A stretch of 12,047 nt of DNA from positions 1 through 12,047 of the forward strand of contig JALLAZ010001959.1 of the NCBI GenBank assembly GCA_036939755.1, given 5' to 3'. Source of the stretch: Stephanodiscus triporus. Lineage: Eukaryota; Bacillariophyta; Thalassiosirophyceae; Thalassiosirales; Thalassiosiraceae. Below, piece after piece: positions 10,001 through 12,047 of this stretch. The first letter of the stretch is position 1. Each line of letters begins with the position of its first letter. The notes beneath the pieces were generated by a model. The model saw only the letters and a list, made by a program, of their open reading frames with translations. It searched no databases and was not told where the DNA came from. Made by a program: the position numbers and the translations under genes.

Positions 10001-11658
10001 ATCAGGAACAACGCCACCTTCTCTCGCCACGCCTGCTTGGCGTCCTTAGTGGGGCGCATGATGCACTTGTTGGGGATCATGAACGTGATTATCCACGCGA
10101 AGGATGCCCACATGCGCCCGGCGACGACCTTGGAACCCTCCTTTTCGTGTAGCGGCTCGGGGACGCTGCTTCCTCCCCCCCCGTTGCTGGACACCCCGTA
10201 CGACCTGCGGGTGATGAACGTCGATTGCGTTCCCAGCGACTCGGACGCCCATGAAAATTTGGCGCGCGGTATCAAGGCCGCGCTGTTGGCGAGGGAGCGC
10301 CCGGACTTGTGGGTGCCCCTCGACGCGCCTCCGAAGGCGGAGGAGCCAGCGATGCTGTCAGAGCCGAGGCCGCCGCTGTATCCGCCGCCGTATCCGCCGT
10401 TGTACATCATCATCGCGCTTCCACCGCCGGGCACGGACATATAAGGATTGCCCCCCAGTTGACTTTGAGAATATTGGGACGATGCGTTGCTCCCACCCGA
10501 GCGGGACGACGTCGAGCGAGTGCCGTTGCCGATGCCGCTGCCACTGCCGCTGCCGCTGCCGCCGCCGTTGGACATCATCTCGATGCTGCGATCGCCATCC
10601 CCAACGACGCCGTTGACATTGAATCCACCGCCGCCCGTGATAGCGAGATTGGGATAGAGGCCCCCCGACGCGACGGAGGGATTCCCGCTGCTGGAGGTCG
10701 CGGGAGGGCCGCCGTAGTAGCTCCGACGACCGCCCGTCATGCCCGACACGACGGATGGATCCCCCCCGCCGACGTAGATCGTGGAGGACCCGTCGTCGCG
10801 GTCGTCGTTCATCCTCGATGCCGCACCAGGGGGCACGACGAATCCGTTCGGCTCCAACGAGCCGGAGACCGTCCCCCCATCGGCCCGCGCAAATCTCCTG
10901 CTGCCGCTGCTGATGCTGCTCCCGCTGAAGTGGGATACGGCATCGCCCCCCCCTCCGCCCCTGCCATCTCCGCCGTCGTCGTCCCCGCCGCTGCTCCTGC
11001 TGGCCACGCTGGATCCGCTGCCGTTGCCGTTGCCGTTGTCGTTGCCGTCGGCACGGACGTACTGCCTGGGGAGGTAGCTCCCCCTCGCCCCGCCGACGTC
11101 GACGTGGCTGCGCGAGGAGGGCGCATCGGGGGGCGGAGGTCGGCGATGCGTGGAAGATAGCGACGGGGGCGGCTGCTGCTGCCGTCGCTGCTGCTGCTGC
11201 TGCTGCTGCTGCCCCTTCTCCTGGGACAATTCCTGCACCAGCTGCATGAGCCTGTCGGCGGCATTGCTGCCCTGGCTGCCACCGCCATTACTGCCGATGC
11301 TTCCCAGACGGCCGTAGCCGCCGCCGCCGCCAGTGACGGAGCCGGGACGAGAAAGAGGCCGAGAGGGCGACGGCGAGGGCGGAGGCGGCGGGTCGAGGCG
11401 GCGCTGCTGGTGCTGGTGCTGGTGCTGATGGCGCTGGTTGTCCCGCCCCTCAACGGCGCGCGCCACCCGCGCGATGCTGCGCGTAAAGCTGGACAGCGAG
11501 GCGTCGTCCTCCTCGTCCCTGGGACCCGTCCGTCGTCTGGCCGAGGCTGGCGGGGGAGGAGTACGATTGCTGCCGTCGCCGTTGCTGCTGCTGAATCGCT
11601 TGGCCTCGTCGACGAGGCTGTTTAGGTCGAAGATCATATCCGATCGATGCGCGGACAT
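7026..11658 (-). CDS. CHS: Chitin synthase (GT2, Chitin_synth_2-like) with cytochrome b5-like module, four exons
   Basis: Membrane enzyme that should polymerise UDP-N-acetylglucosamine into chitin at the plasma membrane. Exons by my splice reading: 11658-9742, 9641-9545, 9446-8862 and 8662-7026. All joins keep frame and use GT-AG; the result is 1411 residues. Order: Ser/Gly/Asn/Gln-rich region (1-500), membrane segments near 512-529 and 548-573, cytochrome b5-like module with HPGG at 609-612, further b5-like text near 712-729, membrane segment near 806-836, then the catalytic domain. That domain shows VPCYNEGDNELR (855-866), DAD (1022-1024), CGETK (1049-1053), LPGCF near 1090, EDR (1135-1137) and QRRRW (1174-1178). 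Three membrane segments follow (about 1205-1289), then SWGKTR and an acidic tail. The architecture matches fungal class IV/V-type enzymes. The start ATG has A at -3 and an in-frame TAA nine codons upstream. Catalytic motifs are all present, so it looks functional. Confidence 0.93.
8663..8861 (-). other. Intron 3 of the chitin synthase gene
   Basis: A 199-base GT-AG intron, phase 1 (donor GTGAGT, acceptor ACATAG). Splicing joins VPCYNEGDNELR to KTIKSVLNTSYPDE, the continuous text expected at the start of the catalytic domain. It has no visible relation to introns 1 and 2. It contains homopolymer runs: nine C followed by ten A on the plus strand at 8735-8753. Confidence 0.9.
9447..9544 (-). repeat. 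Intron 2 of the chitin synthase gene; copy 2 of a repeated intron
   Basis: A 98-base GT-AG intron, phase 1, with the same start as intron 1. Similarity begins exactly at the GT and fades only in the last 9 to 11 bases. The exon bases before the donor, TTTTCGGATTTAG, are nearly the same as the last bases of the intron, TTTTCCGATTTAG. The two form a 13-base direct repeat with one mismatch. Splicing rebuilds an Asp codon across the junction and joins SFSDL to ILLGVTCHTF without disturbing the frame. Confidence 0.88.
9642..9741 (-). repeat. Intron 1 of the chitin synthase gene; copy 1 of a repeated intron
   Basis: A 100-base GT-AG intron, phase 0, starting GTAAATATATTTCCCC and ending AATTTCAAG. 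Its first 38 bases are identical to those of intron 2. Over the first 91 bases I count 82 matches in 87 aligned columns, plus two small gaps. Retaining it puts a stop codon at about 9649 and ends the protein before the catalytic domain. The acceptor choice (exon 2 resuming with Cys-Leu-Asp) follows the first-AG rule and makes this intron nearly equal in length to intron 2. An in-frame acceptor 18 bases further on is also possible. Confidence 0.85.
11188..11211. repeat. (CTG/CAG)8 microsatellite coding polyglutamine
   Basis: Eight perfect CTG units on the plus strand read as CAG on the coding strand. They give a run of Gln residues around residue 150 of the chitin synthase. Further Gln codons just beyond it make a Q-rich patch. 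Tracts of this kind change length easily, so this is a likely polymorphic site. Confidence 0.9.
11403..11435. repeat. Hexanucleotide (CTGGTG)n-like repeat coding a His-Gln run
   Basis: Alternating CTG and GTG triplets on the plus strand encode a His-Gln dipeptide repeat at about residues 76-86 of the chitin synthase N-terminal region. It is slightly imperfect. Similar short repeats coding Gly-Asn (about 11015-11042) and Gly-Ser (about 10535-10560) lie in the same exon, so the whole N-terminal region appears to grow by triplet expansion. Confidence 0.75.
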
Positions 11659-12047
11659 CCTTGGATTTAGAGTTTCGTAGTCTTAAGAGAATTTATAATT
11701 TTTCCTTCCCAGTAGATAGTAAGCCCCTAATAATTATCGTCGAACTACACTGAGCAGCGGGAAGAAGTGGAGGATAATAAGTAGAGTAGGATAGAGGGAG
11801 TTCGCATGGGCGATTCGTGACTGGATCAACAGCTAGGCATCGTGCCAGGGCTGCTTAGCAACAATTATTAATTATTCATTTTGTTCGAGGCTGGTCGTCC
11901 CACTTGCACTAGGCGGGACTGAAGCAAACCCTCCTCTCATAATATCAACTACTCTACGAGTTTTGGCCGTATAACACGCGGCAATAGCTTTTGGAAACGA
12001 CAGAAATTCTCGCCCGTCGTAGGTAGTTAGGTCTAATTTGGTAGTGA
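11659..12047. other. 5' flank of the chitin synthase gene, no gene seen
   Basis: This stretch should hold the promoter and 5' untranslated region of the minus-strand gene. An in-frame TAA at 11683-11685 closes the reading frame upstream of the chosen ATG. There are AT-rich patches, such as the palindromic AATTATTAATTATT near 11862-11875, and a TATAAAT on the minus strand at 11697-11691 that sits only about 33 bases before the ATG. I see no coding sequence and cannot identify a specific regulatory site. Confidence 0.5.

Noticed and set aside
10309..11160. Open frame of 283 codons on the plus strand, antisense to chitin synthase exon 1
   Set aside because: It mirrors GC-rich triplet repeats of the real coding strand, is almost all Ala, Arg and Val, and has no family resemblance.
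11691..11697. TATAAAT on the minus strand as a TATA box for the chitin synthase gene
   Set aside because: It lies only about 33 bases before the start codon, leaving almost no 5' untranslated region, and the motif is common in AT-rich DNA.

Overview
The window is eukaryotic nuclear DNA. It holds one intact, intron-containing gene and about 7 kb of older, decayed sequence. GT-AG introns, TGA used as a normal stop and a chitin synthase with a cytochrome b5-like module together suggest a chitin-making stramenopile. A centric diatom is my best guess, but I cannot prove the species from the sequence.

Layout. Bases 1-680 carry a small inverted-repeat cluster and the remnant of a transposase with a CENP-B/Tc5-type DNA-binding domain. 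It runs straight into a broken WD40-repeat gene resembling WDR83/MORG1 (about 680-1523). Bases 1530-2000 hold nothing I recognise. Bases 2100-2690 are simple-sequence DNA: a pyrimidine-biased block followed by a purine/CAA-rich block that is roughly its inverse. Bases about 2830-5500 form a large, old, inverted-repeat element: two arms of about 0.6 kb around an interior of about 1.3 kb with short broken coding stretches. Bases 5600-6290 contain another broken, unrecognised coding remnant on the minus strand. Bases 6290-7025 show no gene and include the 3' flank of the main gene.

The main gene lies on the minus strand, 11658 down to 7026. Joining four exons gives one uninterrupted 1411-residue protein: a low-complexity N-terminal region of about 500 residues, two membrane segments, a cytochrome b5-like module, a third membrane segment, a family 2 glycosyltransferase catalytic domain with all the chitin synthase signature motifs, three more membrane segments and an acidic Ser/Asp-rich tail. 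Bases 11659-12047 are its 5' flank.

The most notable observation is inside this gene. Introns 1 and 2, separated by a 97-base exon, are near-identical copies of one sequence of about 90 bases, while the exons around them are unrelated. Intron 2 is also flanked by an almost perfect 13-base direct repeat that supplies its AG acceptor. This is what an introner (a transposable intron-generating element) would leave behind.
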